From contig OZ023274.1 in assembly GCA_964007475.1 (NCBI GenBank), forward strand, positions 86,633,936 to 86,697,935: 64,000 bases of DNA, given 5' to 3'. Origin of the DNA: Hybos culiciformis (lineage: Eukaryota > Arthropoda > Insecta > Diptera > Hybotidae). The translations under genes and the position numbers were made by a program. The notes below the pieces were generated by a model. The model saw nothing but the letters and a program-made list of their open reading frames with translations. It was not told the origin of the DNA and did not search any database. Shown piece by piece: positions 1 to 11,955 of this stretch (positions are counted from its first letter, which is position 1; every line of letters begins with the position of its first letter).

Positions 1-1195
1 ATGATAAAATTTTGAATATGCATAAATTTCATTTTGTGAAGAAATTTATTTATAAATATTTTTTTTTTTGAATTATTATAAATCTATTATGAAGACACAA
101 TGGACAATTTTAAAAGACAAAAATGTAAATAATTTCAGTTATTGACCTAATTAATCTACCTTCGTATCCAGTACTTATATTCATATTTTTTTTATATATA
201 TATAGAGTTTATAAGTTATTTGGGAATATATTACATACGTACTTTATTTAAAATGTTTTTAGTCAGTTTAGTTTTACCTACATTTAAGTCATCGAAAACA
301 TATGTAAAATTTTACTCTACGATCATGCTCGAAAAAATTATATTTAGTTTTCTGACCGTATACTATGTTAAATTTATTAAATTGGAAATTATAATTTGTA
401 AATTAAAATAATAATGACTTGAATTCAAACTGATTTGCTTTGTAAAACTTTTTTTTTGCTTAAAACATTTTTTGAATCGTTGACGATACTTGCAATTTTA
501 GCAAATTAACGTTCAGATTATAACTTATAACAATGAAAGGACAATGAATAAAGATTATTTATTATGATTATGATATAATTTAAGCCATTTTAAGACACAT
601 TAAGAATATTAAGTATGCGATTATTTTTTCATTTGCGTACATATTATTACTTTTATTGAAAATTTTGTCGGAAATATTTGTTGGAAAATGAAAAATTCTT
701 AAATAAATCAACAAAGTCTTATGGAAGAATATACAACATACATATTATATATGTATATACAAAATTGTGATTTATTATTTCTATCATAAATTTATATTTT
801 AACTAAACACAAAAAAAAAAGTGTTCTATTAAATTGGTTTAATAATTAAATATTAAATAATTTCATTATCAAATAATAATTTAAATGCAAATTCGTTTTT
901 GAGAATATTTTTCTAATCTATTTTTTTTTTAAATTAATAAACATATATTAATTTGATTTTGTATGTCGAATAAGTTTAAATAAAAATGAAGAAGAATCGA
1001 CCTCGAGAATAGCAAAATCTGTATTTTATGCGATTTTAATTGTTCTATCATGTATCGAGAAGAACACATTGTTATTATTCGTCAGAAATTGATTGGAATA
1101 AACTGTCTTAGCTTTTATTTAAAGTTTCAATGAAATATTTATTAGTCATTAACATTTCCGACCAAAATCAAAATCAAATACTAAAAATAACTTAC
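1..1195 (-). other. Intron of the NaCP60E-like gene, no further exon seen
   Basis: The donor gtaagt ends the last visible exon at 1196, so this stretch should be the start of the following intron. I see no exon that continues the repeat I pore sequence. The DNA is AT-rich with poly-A and poly-T runs and no recognisable element. Confidence 0.6.
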
Positions 1196-2245
1196 CATCT
1201 GGACAATGCCTTGCTCCTGTAAGATTCCCACAGAGCATTGGCAGTTCTCCGTCATCATAAATCCAGTTGTCAGTGTCATTAATCCAGCTTTTCCACTCTT
1301 GGTTACTTACATTTACCCAATCACTTGGAAGATTTTTAACACACTTATTTCTAAGTTCGCCCATATATACCTTAAATTTAACAAAAAAAAATTAAGTAAA
1401 GTATAACTAAGTATGTAATGCATAAACCAAAATCAAATACGACTTTAATAAAGAGGGATCTAAAGCTTCAAAAGCCTAAGAATTATATGAACATGAACAT
1501 ACATTAAGGTGGTCTGACAAAGTAAAGCTTTATTTTAATAATTATTCTTAAAAAAAATTTGGTGGTCAAATTTAATGCACTTACTTGTAGGGCAAATAAT
1601 GCAAAAACCATTAAACAAAATATAGTTAATGTCATTACTTCAGCTAATTGTCTAAATGAATGCAATAATGCGTTTATAATGGTTTTAAGACCTAAAATTA
1701 CATAAAATTATTTCGATTAGATTAATAATGATTCTTATAAAAAAATATTCATAATTATCATTCATATTATTGTTTGATGTAATTACGATAAATTATCTTT
1801 TTAAATATATAATGAAAAATTATAAAATTACCAGGCATTATTGATACAGTCTTTAGTGCTCTTAATACACGAAATGTTCGTAAACCAGCTAAATTTCCAA
1901 CTTCCATTCCAATTGTAGCATAACCACTAGTTATTACAACAAAATCTAACCAATTCCATGGATTTCTTAAATATGTATATTTATTTAATAGGAAGCCTTT
2001 AGCTATAATTTTAATTACCATTTCTAATGAATAAATGGCCAAAAATATATATCTGTAAATAAGAATAATTTATAATAAAAACTTATTAAGTAAAAATATA
2101 AATTGCACAAATGAGAAATAATTTTCTTATTAAATTTTAATAAATATAGTTTTATTTTTATTTCTATTATTATTGTCTTTTTTTCTTAATCTTTAAGTGC
2201 TTATTAATTTAATTATAAGTAGATATATAAAAAAGGCAAACAATC

Positions 2246-2338
<93 letters not shown>

Positions 2339-2819
2339 GTTTAACCACATTAAAAATTTATTAGACTACAATTTTAACTTAATGAAAATTTTTTTTCAAG
2401 GCATATACATATATTTGAAGTTTTAATATATTTGGGTTATAGCATTAATTAAGAATATACAACTATAAGATGATTTATTTCAATACAATATTATTTGTCA
2501 TTTTTAATTAAAGGTTTATTAATACATTAATATTAATACATTAATAATTTGTAAATAAAAATACAAAGAAATGCTAAATAAATTTAATGCTCAAAATTTA
2601 TAGTACTCACTCAGCTTCTTCAAATGTTTCAGTCATAGCTAAAAAAACACAATTTAGTAAAATTGTTGTCATGACACAATAATCAAAATACTGATTAGTT
2701 GCAACATAAACACATGCTTTACGTAATGGACTCCATGGAGGAAATAGATAAAGACTTTTTGTCCCCGTAAATCGATGTATATAATTTTTCCGAAATCGTT
2801 TTGATACCACGCAAAATGT
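1196..2819 (-). CDS. NaCP60E: NaCP60E/DSC1-like voltage-gated cation channel, repeat I exons (partial)
   Basis: Pore-forming subunit of the insect DSC1/BSC1 channel family, in the plasma membrane of excitable cells. Four exons on the minus strand, in transcript order: 2819-2611, 2052-1832, 1691-1585 and 1370-1196, about 237 residues. Every junction is AG/GT (donors gtgagt, gtaatt, gtaagt, gtaagt) and phases 0-2-1-0-1 join without a break. The first exon gives S1 ([20 protein letters not shown]). The second gives S2, S3 (WNWLDFVVI) and the S4 voltage sensor [14 protein letters not shown]. The third gives the S4-S5 linker and S5. The fourth gives the extracellular turret starting [11 protein letters not shown] with paired cysteines. 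The words [19 protein letters not shown] and MGELRNKCV fit DSC1/NaCP60E as I know it rather than para. The pore exon and repeats II-IV lie left of the window. No exon upstream of 2819 was recognised, so the 5' end may be far away. Confidence 0.86.
2248..2335. repeat. (AT)n microsatellite in a NaCP60E intron
   Basis: About 88 bp of alternating A and T with one interruption near 2293, inside the 558-bp intron between the S1 and S2-S4 exons. Likely length-polymorphic and error-prone in assembly. Confidence 0.95.
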
Positions 2820-4769
2820 CTGAAAGAAACAAAGAGAAAAATGTATTTAATATATTAATAAAATTATGTTTTATTGAACATTTCGTCGAAATTATTATAT
2901 TATATATTAAAGTCAAGTTTAAATTTCGGTTTCATCCCTATATATATAACAAAAAAAAATGTCTACTATCATATAAAAAAACTCAACAAAATTCCAATCC
3001 TCGTTCTAAGTACAATAGTTTTACTCATTTTTTACACATTCGAAGAAACTGGACTTCAACCATAAATAAAGAATATGTACCATATAATAAATATTAGGAC
3101 TGCAGGACCACATGGGTTATAAAACGATGCGCAATCGCTAATTGAGATCAACTTCAGGTATAGTGGAATTCCGCCCCTTTAATCAACCAACCAACCTAGT
3201 TACGAAAAACGGAACTTATGATTAAATTAAGAAAAGGGGTGAAAATATTGTTCCCTGATAAAGTAAAAATTCTCAATGATTCTTAAAGATTTTATTTCAA
3301 GATATAAGTAATGTACAATGCGTTGGTAAAAATTAGGGATTTTTGTTTTCTTATTAATTTCGCATGCTATTTTTCTTAATTTTCTTTTAAAATTAAAAGA
3401 TATTACACTACGATAACAACCTACATTCAACATATATTTTAAAAAACTTTTTCCGATATTTTGTAAGTTTTTTTTACAATTTTACTGTTGTTTTTTTTTT
3501 TTTTTTCAAAAAGTATGAAAGAACTTTTTTTAGATATAGAAAAAAGTTTAAAACTATATTACGATTATCCAAAAGGAGAAAACTTTTACTTCCTGAAAAC
3601 CATATAAGTTTTGTACAACGTTTACCACATTATAATTCTGCAAACAATATCAATATTATTCTAAATAGAAATAAAAAAAATTCAGAGAAAATATTGTATA
3701 TCTCTTTTTATTTATTTTCATACACATAGATTCGAAAATAAACCATTATTTTGGCGTATAAAGTTTGTTTTTGTTCAGAACAGTATAACAAAAAAATGTA
3801 GGTACCTGCCTAATCTTCAAAAAAATTTAATCTTAAGAATGAAACTTTTTATTAATTTGTACTTAATATTGCATGTTCATGTAACAATTACGGATATGTA
3901 GTTCATATCACAAGTTATAATATAAAAATGCTTTTATAATAATTTTATTCTCGTATGATTCCTTCAGGTATTTATTATATTCAATAGAATATTTAAACGA
4001 ATGTCCTCCTGGAATGTAATAACTATTACTTCCATCAAGAATTTCATTACAGAGCCAAATTCTATATCTATGTTATTTAAAAAACTGTTGCTCGAACAAT
4101 ATTTTTAAGCGAGCAACATTTTATTGAGCAACATTTCATTGAACAACATATTTATAGAATCTGGCCCCAGAATTGTTTATTCCACGAATTCAAATAGTAT
4201 TGGGAAAATAGGTATATTATATTTTCTTAACATTACTGAATATAGCTGTTAGAAGAAGACATAAAATAAAACTTTATAATTGAATTATCTAGCCTGAGAA
4301 AATCATTTAGTTTATGTTTATATAGGAACACCAATTAATTATAAAATTAATTTAATAAAAACAAAAGTAGGTAAGGTACATACTTAGTTTTTTTTTTATT
4401 AACTTTAACTTGAACATTTTTCTGAAATAAAAATTTAAATATGCTCTTAGATTTCTAAATTTTTCTCGATTTCTTTAAGATTTTATGTTGAATTAGGAAG
4501 AACAATTTTGCCTTCTTCTTAATAATTGGACAAGTAGATATTTATAATCCAGTAAAAGCTTTCCGTCAACAGCACTTTTTCAGCCCTTCTTTCCATAGAA
4601 TAAACTATGGCTTTATTATTGCTTTTTCACTGTATTGATTTTATTAAGAAAAGTAATTCGATTTTTTCACTATTGTAATTTGATATTGTAAATTTCTGTA
4701 AAATGCTTATAATGTTTCTACACCATGTTAAAAAAAAATAATATTATTGAAATTATAAAATTTCAAATA
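2820..4769. other. Non-coding stretch between NaCP60E exons and RpL41
   Basis: Begins with a normal polypyrimidine tract and AG just upstream of the exon starting at 2819, so at least its left part is intron of the minus-strand channel gene. No exon was recognised. It contains one small MITE-like inverted repeat (4050-4170); otherwise low-complexity AT sequence. Confidence 0.5.
4050..4170. mobile_element. Small MITE-like inverted repeat
   Basis: The left end reads agagccaaattctatatcta. The right end, read on the other strand, is ctggggccagattctataaa, giving imperfect terminal inverted repeats of about 25 bp. The interior repeats the word gagcaacat or its variants four times, partly as an inverted pair (ttgctcgaacaa / gcgagcaaca). 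There is no coding capacity. A target duplication could not be fixed. Confidence 0.45.
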
Positions 4770-4967
4770 TTTATCTCGCGCGCGCCAAGCGTTAATAATT
4801 TTGTTTTTTTCTCTTTCAAAATATAAACAAACTTGCAACCCTGGCGACATCTGTTGTTCAACATTTTTATTACATTTTGTAGAGTTTTCGTTTCGTTTTT
4901 TTTTTTGACAATTGCGCATTAAAAAAAATTCTGCCCAGCCCATAGAAAAAATTATGTTTTTTTTTGT

Positions 4968-5086
4968 TCTTCTCTTTTTCTTTGCTTTCAATCGATTTTT
5001 ATCTTTTCTTTCTTGTTAAAAATTTCGAAGACATCAGACGTGTTTATTTCACGTTCTTTTTTTTGAAGAATATTTTTTAATAAAAA
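4968..5086 (+). promoter_or_regulatory. Probable RpL41 promoter/5'UTR with TOP-like pyrimidine tract
   Basis: Upstream of the RpL41 start is a long pyrimidine tract (ttcttctctttttctttgct, around 4968-4987). Ribosomal protein mRNAs usually begin at a C inside such a terminal oligopyrimidine tract, which gives growth-dependent translation control. The stretch just upstream (4770-4920) is locally richer in CG dinucleotides (gcgcgcgcc near 4778) than its surroundings, as expected for a housekeeping promoter. The exact start site is not known. Confidence 0.5.
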
Positions 5087-5437
5087 ATGAGAGCTAAGGT
5101 AAATATAAAATAAATAAAATTTAATAATTAAAAATGGATAAAAGATAAATAAAATAATTTTCAAATTAAAAATTTTAAGAAATTTATAGAAATTTTTTTG
5201 AGGAAAAAAAATTTCTGAACTGGAAAAAAAATCTAACCTAAAAATACACGTGTGGTCTATCTGTAGTGTATTTTTCATTAGCAGAATTTTTTTCTAAGTT
5301 TTTTTTTCAAATAAAATTAAATTCTAATTATAGCTGATTTTTAATATCTTATCTTTCTTAAATCTTTTCAGTGGCGTAAGAAGCGTATGCGTAGGTTGAA
5401 GCGTAAGCGCAGGAAGATGCGTGCAAGGTCCAAATAA
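5087..5437 (+). CDS. RpL41: Ribosomal protein L41 (eL41), 25 residues, two exons
   Basis: The smallest ribosomal protein, a component of the large cytosolic ribosomal subunit at the interface with the small subunit. Exon 1 codes MRAK (5087-5098) and ends at AAG|gtaaat. Exon 2 (5372-5437) starts after a clear polypyrimidine tract and cag, and codes WRKKRMRRLKRKRRKM plus RARSK and a TAA stop. The spliced product is exactly 25 residues, almost all Arg and Lys, and matches the near-invariant eukaryotic L41 sequence. The intron is 273 bp and lies in phase 0 after codon 4. Exon 2 is rich in CGT/CGC/AAG codons, unlike the AT-rich surroundings. It lies on the strand opposite the NaCP60E-like exons, about 2.3 kb away. 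It is too short for most gene finders. Confidence 0.96.
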
Positions 5438-5606
5438 ATTACGGCTGTCGGTTCAGCAATAATGATTGAGATGGGAATTGGACGGGCATCACCGTAACAG
5501 CTCCATATTAAAATCACATTTGCAGAAATTTATAACACAAATTAATGGAAAATTCCATCATTTTTTTTTTGTAAAACACATTTCATCATTTTGCTTTGGA
5601 AAATTG

Positions 5607-5612
5607 AATAAA
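5607..5612 (+). terminator. RpL41 polyadenylation signal
   Basis: AATAAA 170 bp after the RpL41 stop codon, followed by A- and T-rich sequence. It gives a plausible 3'UTR of about 190 bases. Confidence 0.6.
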
Positions 5613-6016
5613 GTTAAAAATAAAAAAAAAAATGGAAAATGTGGTAATTTTATTTAAAAAAAGTATCAGAATAATGAGTGTTAGAAAAAGTTTCACTAGT
5701 TGAAATTTTTAGTGCAACATTTGAGCCTAGTTAACTAGATATCTAACCTACCTACCTATCCTAATTTTGAAAAATATTAATGGTGTTTAAAAATTAAATT
5801 TAATTGATTTTATTTTAGATTCAAAAATGCCATGTCGTTGGAATTTAGTTCTAAATGTGCTTAGTTTTTGAACAACAAAAATGAAAGTAGGGAGTGGAGT
5901 TATGTAGAACGCTGAAAGTAACCAGGTGTTTTCGAGCTGGGATAAAAGTATGATTATTATCAGCGTCAAAAATTAGTTATTAGTTTTAGCGGGAATCTTT
6001 AATTGGACTTAAATAT

Positions 6017-6042
6017 ACCTAGGTAGGTACCTACCTACCTAC
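6017..6042. repeat. TAGG/CCTA tetranucleotide tract with palindromic centre
   Basis: acctaggtaggtacctacct continues with further CTAC units, so the TAGG run meets its own complement at ggtacc. Similar short CCTA runs occur at about 5745-5757 and 6129-6145, suggesting the motif is common in this genome. Confidence 0.8.
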
Positions 6043-7652
6043 GTTATTTTAATGCAATTTAATTTTTATTTGCATTATGTAGGTATAAAAAGATTGGAAT
6101 TTCAGTCGTAGTCTTAAAAGAATATTCACCTGGGTAGGTAGGCACCTTATTATTTTTTTTCTCTAAAAATAAATTTACCTTCTAGGTACTTATTGTTATA
6201 ATGTGATTAAGATTTAATAATGACTGAATTATAGACTAGGCATGTGTAGTAAACTGGAGCAATGCAAATTAAAACTGAGTTTTGAATTTATGTAGCATCA
6301 ACAAAATGTGCTTTAGTTTAGTTACAATATTGTTAATTATTTGGATTAAAAAAAAAAATTAGGTAGTTTCTTTAGGCTTGAGTTTGAATTGTTTAGGAAG
6401 GATTTATCTGTATGTATTATAGACGAAGACAGACGGAAAATTCTGTAATGTCTGGATCTGAGTTATTAAAGAAAAAATCTTTGATTTCTTATCTTTCTAA
6501 GTCTGTTTTTATCATAAAAATTAATGTGCTGTGACAATGAAAACATTGACGTTGCAACGGTGATTACTGATAACATTCAAATTCATGAATGAATACTAAG
6601 TGTCAAAGTATGTACCTATGTACAAGCATATTATCATAATTGAAATTCTCAAAAAAAAGATTCTAGTGATGTAGGATGATAGGTAGATAGGTTCTTGAAC
6701 ATTCTTCATTTTATTTGAATGAAAATAAAATTTAAAACGATATTTTCATTGATTTTCCCCGAAATAGAATTTTTGAATAAAATAATTTTGGTCGTTCTTC
6801 GTATTGCTTAAACGCCAACTAGAATGTCCTCGATAGTCGATACACATATTTTATATAATTTTATTTGTCTCTATATTCAACTCACAATCACGAATATGGT
6901 TTTGTTTTTATACAAATCTTAGATATTTTATTGCTGAAGAATAATAAAAAAGTTAAGTATGATTTGATTATTATTCTTAAGAGTTAACTTCATTAAAAAA
7001 AATATTAATAACACTATTGTTTTATTTTATAAGAAACGTAAATTTTTAAAAGTAAATAAAAGCTAAAAATTAGTTACATAATTTTTTATGTAGTAGGTAT
7101 TTTAATTTTTTATTCTTATTTTAATATTTTTTTTTTTTCATACGCTATAAATTATAATTAAAATTTTATGAACAGAAATGATATAAAGTATATACTCTAA
7201 AAGTTGAAAGATCTAAATCTTCTAGTTTGAGTTTGTATACATTTATTTTTAAATTTTAAAGACACTTAAATAAAAATAAACTTTGTAATTTAGTTACTGC
7301 TTGGCACCAAAGTCGGTATATAACTGAACAGATTTGTAACCGGCCGATTTATTAATTCGTGGGCAGAATGAAAAATACTTTAAACATATTTTTTTTCCAT
7401 TAGAGTAGTCGTTATGTTTTTCTTGATAGGTTTTTATTTGGAGAAAATATTTTTTTATTTTGTCGCAATAAAAAGTTCTTACGTGCAACTAGATGTTTAT
7501 TTATAATATTTTTGTACTTATATTTTCTCATTGTTAAAATTTTATTTTAGAAATTTATATAAATTTTGAATTATTATTATATTTTTTTAGTATTTTAGAT
7601 CTCCAGTGATTTATCCGTTTCGAAATGTTGAAATTTTGTGTTCAAAACTGTA

Positions 7653-7764
7653 TTGTAGTGTAATGTATCTACTATGTATCTACTACTTGTAGTGTAATGT
7701 ATCTACTATATTGTAATGTGTAATGTATATGTATCTACTATATTGTAACGTGTAATGTACATAT
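7653..7764. repeat. Degenerate tandem repeat around tgtaatgtatctacta
   Basis: The word gtaatgtatctacta and variants (gtaatgtgtaatgtatatgt) recur four to five times with uneven spacing. A simple repeat with no apparent function. Confidence 0.7.
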
Positions 7765-10700
7765 GTTTATAAGAATTTAAAATTATGGTGATTGGCAAAA
7801 GAAACTTTCAAGGGAAATGCATATTAATTGAGGAATTTCTTTAATCAAAGTAACAGATTAAATGTTTTGGTACATTGTTAATATAAAAAATAAATTATTA
7901 CACAATATTTAACTTAAATTTAATTTTTAACTTTAAATATTACGTACTGTTAAATCAAAAAGATTAATACAATTTTCTATTGCAATTCCAAATAGTTTTT
8001 TTTGTATTAAAAAAAAAATACTATTGCCTTTTTACACCCGATGCAATCAAACTATTTTAAGAATTTTCCTATTATACATAAAGTACCTTATTCTTTAATT
8101 TTTTTTTTCGTAATATTTTATTCCTTTTTAAGAATTTTTAATTAAATCATTCAAGGACCAACATTTTTTTTTAATAGTTTTTATTTTTATCGCTTTTTTG
8201 TGTAGTCCTTTTTTTTATAAAATTTTTCCAACATAAATTGGCGAGAGAAAAAAATCCATATAAAAATTGCAATAAATTTTTTTTTTCAAGTATTTTTCGA
8301 TAATAAAAAAAAAATTGTTGAGAAATTCATAAAACATATTTTTTTTTAGTTTCGTGCAATATGTGAATTTTTAGGCAAGTTTTTTAAAATTCAAGAATTA
8401 AAATAATGTTTAAAAAAAGAAAAGCCTTGTACTTTTATTTAATTAGTTTTATTTCCACAATTTATCACATGATATGTAGTACATTTTATTGGTACGTTTG
8501 AAATAAAATAATATATATGTATATTAAAATGACAAGTCTGGCAAATATTGATTTTAAGTTTTGAAATATTGTTCAACATTATTATTAATAATGGACTTTT
8601 TATAATCAAAATATATTCATTATAGATACAATTTGTAATAGAAAAAATGAAGCATAAATTTAATTTTAAATTTTTTATTAAATAAAATGATTATTATTAT
8701 TACAATGACGATTCCTAACTATGCACTCAAACGAAATTGTTTGTATGAACATAAAGTGTTAGAAAAAATTAAAGTTAAATGAATATTAAATAACATTCAG
8801 AATACAATATTTATTTAATTTTGGATACTTTCTCGCGAAATAAGCATCAATCTAACATTAGAGATAAATAATTTTCAAACTTAATATGGAATTTTGATCT
8901 GATTTAAGACATTGGCAGAAAAAAACAACAGACCTAGAAGTCAACGATACCTACTAAGACATTTCATTTTCGTACTAAGCCAAGAATATCTTGTTTTAAC
9001 ATCAATACTAAATTTATTATGTGGTGTTATAAACATTTTGTTTTATAATAATGAATTTTATTTAATCCATTTTAAATCCGCAGATTCTTTTTACTTCATT
9101 GAAAAATACATACTTCTATTCATAGGTGAAATATTTTCTTTATAAGATTTTATAAGTGAATTTTATTTCTTTTGCATAATTTTTTTTTATAACATTGGAA
9201 GAACAGAGAAGGAAGAACTTTTTGAATCTCTTTCAAATCCTTTGAAATAAATAAAAATGTAGGTATATTATTACATAATATATAAACACATAAATAACAA
9301 AGTTTTATAATATCGTTTTGTAAAGCCTGAATATGAAAACCTGGGACACATAGTTGTTAACGGTAGAGTGAACAATATGACAGCAAAAAGAAAATAAAAA
9401 CAAACAGAGTGGATAATCCTTTCAACATTAAAAAAAAAAAATACAGTGTCTCCAGTTGATGGAATTCAAAATTTTATTTTTGATTCAATTTTTTTTTTGA
9501 ACGATATTAAACTATTTTATTGAGGAAAATTGAATTTCAATTAAATAGAATTGAATAGATTAAAAAATAGAATTAGAAAACAAAATTTAAACCTTATAAT
9601 TTCAAACTTGGAATAAATTACATAAATGAGGAACAATTAATTTATGAAGCTAGCCTTGTATCATGGTAACATCCCACATTTAAAAGTATAAAATAAAATA
9701 ATTAAAAATTAATAATGATTGGAATATTGCTTAGGCATTTGGCGTATTAGAAAAACGAAAAGTGGTTTCAGTTTCCCGAAATTTATAATGCATAATACAA
9801 AATGACCTTTTGACAATTTTAAAATTTGTCTTGTTTTTTTTAACCAATAATTATTTTAAGACAAAAGCTTTGTATAAATTAAAATTATCACACTATAATA
9901 TTCTATGTTTCCTTAACAACTCTTTATTCTTGAAAATAAAATCTAAACTTTGGAAAAAGTTTTAGAATATATAACTATATATACATACAAGGAAACAATT
10001 TTCAGGCAGAAAAAAAAAAATCAAATAAACATTCTGTTAGAATAACATATAGTATTAGTATAGTACATTTTCACGGAAATAGACCAAACTGATGATGGTT
10101 GGATGAATTCACATAATACCGTAGTTAGAAAAATGATTTTATTTTTTTTTATCTTAATAAAAAAATGATGATAAGCTAAAATAAAACTATATTTAACCAT
10201 TTATATGTATACAGTTGGTATATGTATTTATGTAGGCATGCCTTTAAATTTTTTACATTATTCAGGATGTATTTCAAAAGAATTTTTAAAATTTAGTATC
10301 GACGTTAGAATATTAGCATTAAAAAACAGAATTAAATGATTTTATGATGTCGCACATAGCAAGCATTATTACTCTCAGCAATGTATTTTCATAAAATTTG
10401 TCATGGAATGTTTGTTATACCAATTATGGGGTTTTAGTATCAAAGGTGAAACAGGTGCGTTGGGAGTAATTGCGTAATCAATCCTTTGTATTTTCAAGTT
10501 ATTCGAGATTTTTTGACAAAATGGGAAAGGGAATTGAAAATGACTTAATTTAAACATTTGTAATTTGAATTATTTCCTCCCACATAAATCTAAAATCATA
10601 CTCTTGTTATGCATGCTCATGTATGTTTTTACTGTAAAGAAATAATTAATGTTATTAACATTTTCTTTGTTATAATTAATGCTTCATTCCACTATGCGTA

Positions 10701-11424
10701 CAATAAATTTAGAGCGGATTTGTGCACAAATATTTGCTCAAAAACGTCACAAATAAATGGTGCACTGGAATCATTTAGGTGCGGTAAAATTATTGCTCGC
10801 CATAGTTGTAGTTACACTATTTTACACAAAAAAAAATGTCTACATTGCATTGCACAATAATATTATGTACTTTATTCTTAATCTCTTTGGCAAAGAGTCT
10901 TTGCACAATCAAATTGTTATGTTTGGTCTAAATCTAAATGAAAATACTGACTTATACAAAATAAAATGCACATAATTTTCTCAAATTTTGTCTTCCTTAA
11001 TTTATCACAATTTAGTTTGGGGCTGAAATTTTAATTGATAGAGGTTGATTGTTTGTATAGGAAATGATGGTATGTACATATTTGGTTCAGTGTCCCAGTT
11101 TCAACGAACATTTTTAAATTTTTTTTTTCAATTTATATATGCATCCATCATTATATTAAAAATAAAAAACCAATAATATTAAAAAAATTTATAAATTCAA
11201 AAGTATTAAAAGTACATTAATTATTATTTTTGCTTTTTAATAAATTTTAATCAAACTCAACTAAGCGGATAAGCATTAAGCTAAAACAAAAATTGTGAAT
11301 TGTTGAAAACTATGTTCGGAAACAGGGGATGCAGCTCGTTTCGAATTAAAAAAAAACATCACGAATCATTAAAACGGAAGTTTCACCACAAAAAAAAAAC
11401 CCTTCAAAAGCTTTTATATACAGG

Positions 11425-11947
11425 TAGGGTTTCCAATTACTCGGCAAAATCAATTAACCGAGTTTTCGAGTATCTTTAAGGAAAATTAACCGAGTACTCG
11501 ATTAACCGAGTATTTAAAAGAAAATTTTTATGTTATGTAATTTATGTTATATTTTTATTTTTTAATTAAAATTATAACATTAATTAAAACATTTTTAAAA
11601 AATTAGTACATCTAACCATTCGAAGTTTCCAGTTTGTCGAATAAACTTATTTTCAAATTTAAAAGAAGAACCAAAACAATTTTTTTGAAAAGCTTACTTA
11701 CTTGCTTTCACTAGTTTTGAATTTGGACTGCAATTTTTAAAACAAAAAACTAAAACTAAATTTTTTTCAAAGCCTAGTACTTACACAATTTTTTTCAATT
11801 TGAGTTCATTTGATATTTATTTTGCCTCTGCAAAATTGTTTAAATAATAACCGAGTATTAAAGCCGAAAACCCGATTTTCGAGTAATGTAAAAAACAGGA
11901 AAATAACCGAGTAACCGAGTACTCGATAACCGAGTATGGAAACCCTA
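11425..11947. mobile_element. hAT-type MITE with perfect 8-bp target duplication
   Basis: The element starts TAGGGTTTCC and ends GGAAACCCTA. It is flanked on both sides by the identical 8-mer tatacagg (11417-11424 and 11948-11955). An 8-bp target duplication with TAGGG-type termini is the hallmark of hAT transposons. The 523-bp body has no transposase. Its subterminal regions are packed with the word accgagtactcg and shortened forms such as aaccgagta on both sides, which could be transposase-binding repeats. The intact duplication points to a fairly recent non-autonomous insertion. Confidence 0.88.
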
Positions 11948-11955
11948 TATACAGG

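Larger units (their letters stand above)
5640..11416. other. Gene-free AT-rich stretch
   Basis: No supported gene. Short open frames here look like chance. It contains a TAGG/CCTA tract (6017-6042) and a degenerate tandem repeat (7653-7764). Otherwise I see only homopolymer-rich sequence. Confidence 0.55.

Noticed and set aside
1196..2819. Assignment to the para sodium channel
   Set aside because: The repeat I words ([38 protein letters not shown]) fit DSC1/NaCP60E rather than the para repeat I sequence as I remember it; an alignment would settle it.
2801..3097. Plus-strand frames opposite the channel exon
   Set aside because: Lys/Asn/Tyr-rich, overlapping the acceptor of the minus-strand exon; no coding signal.
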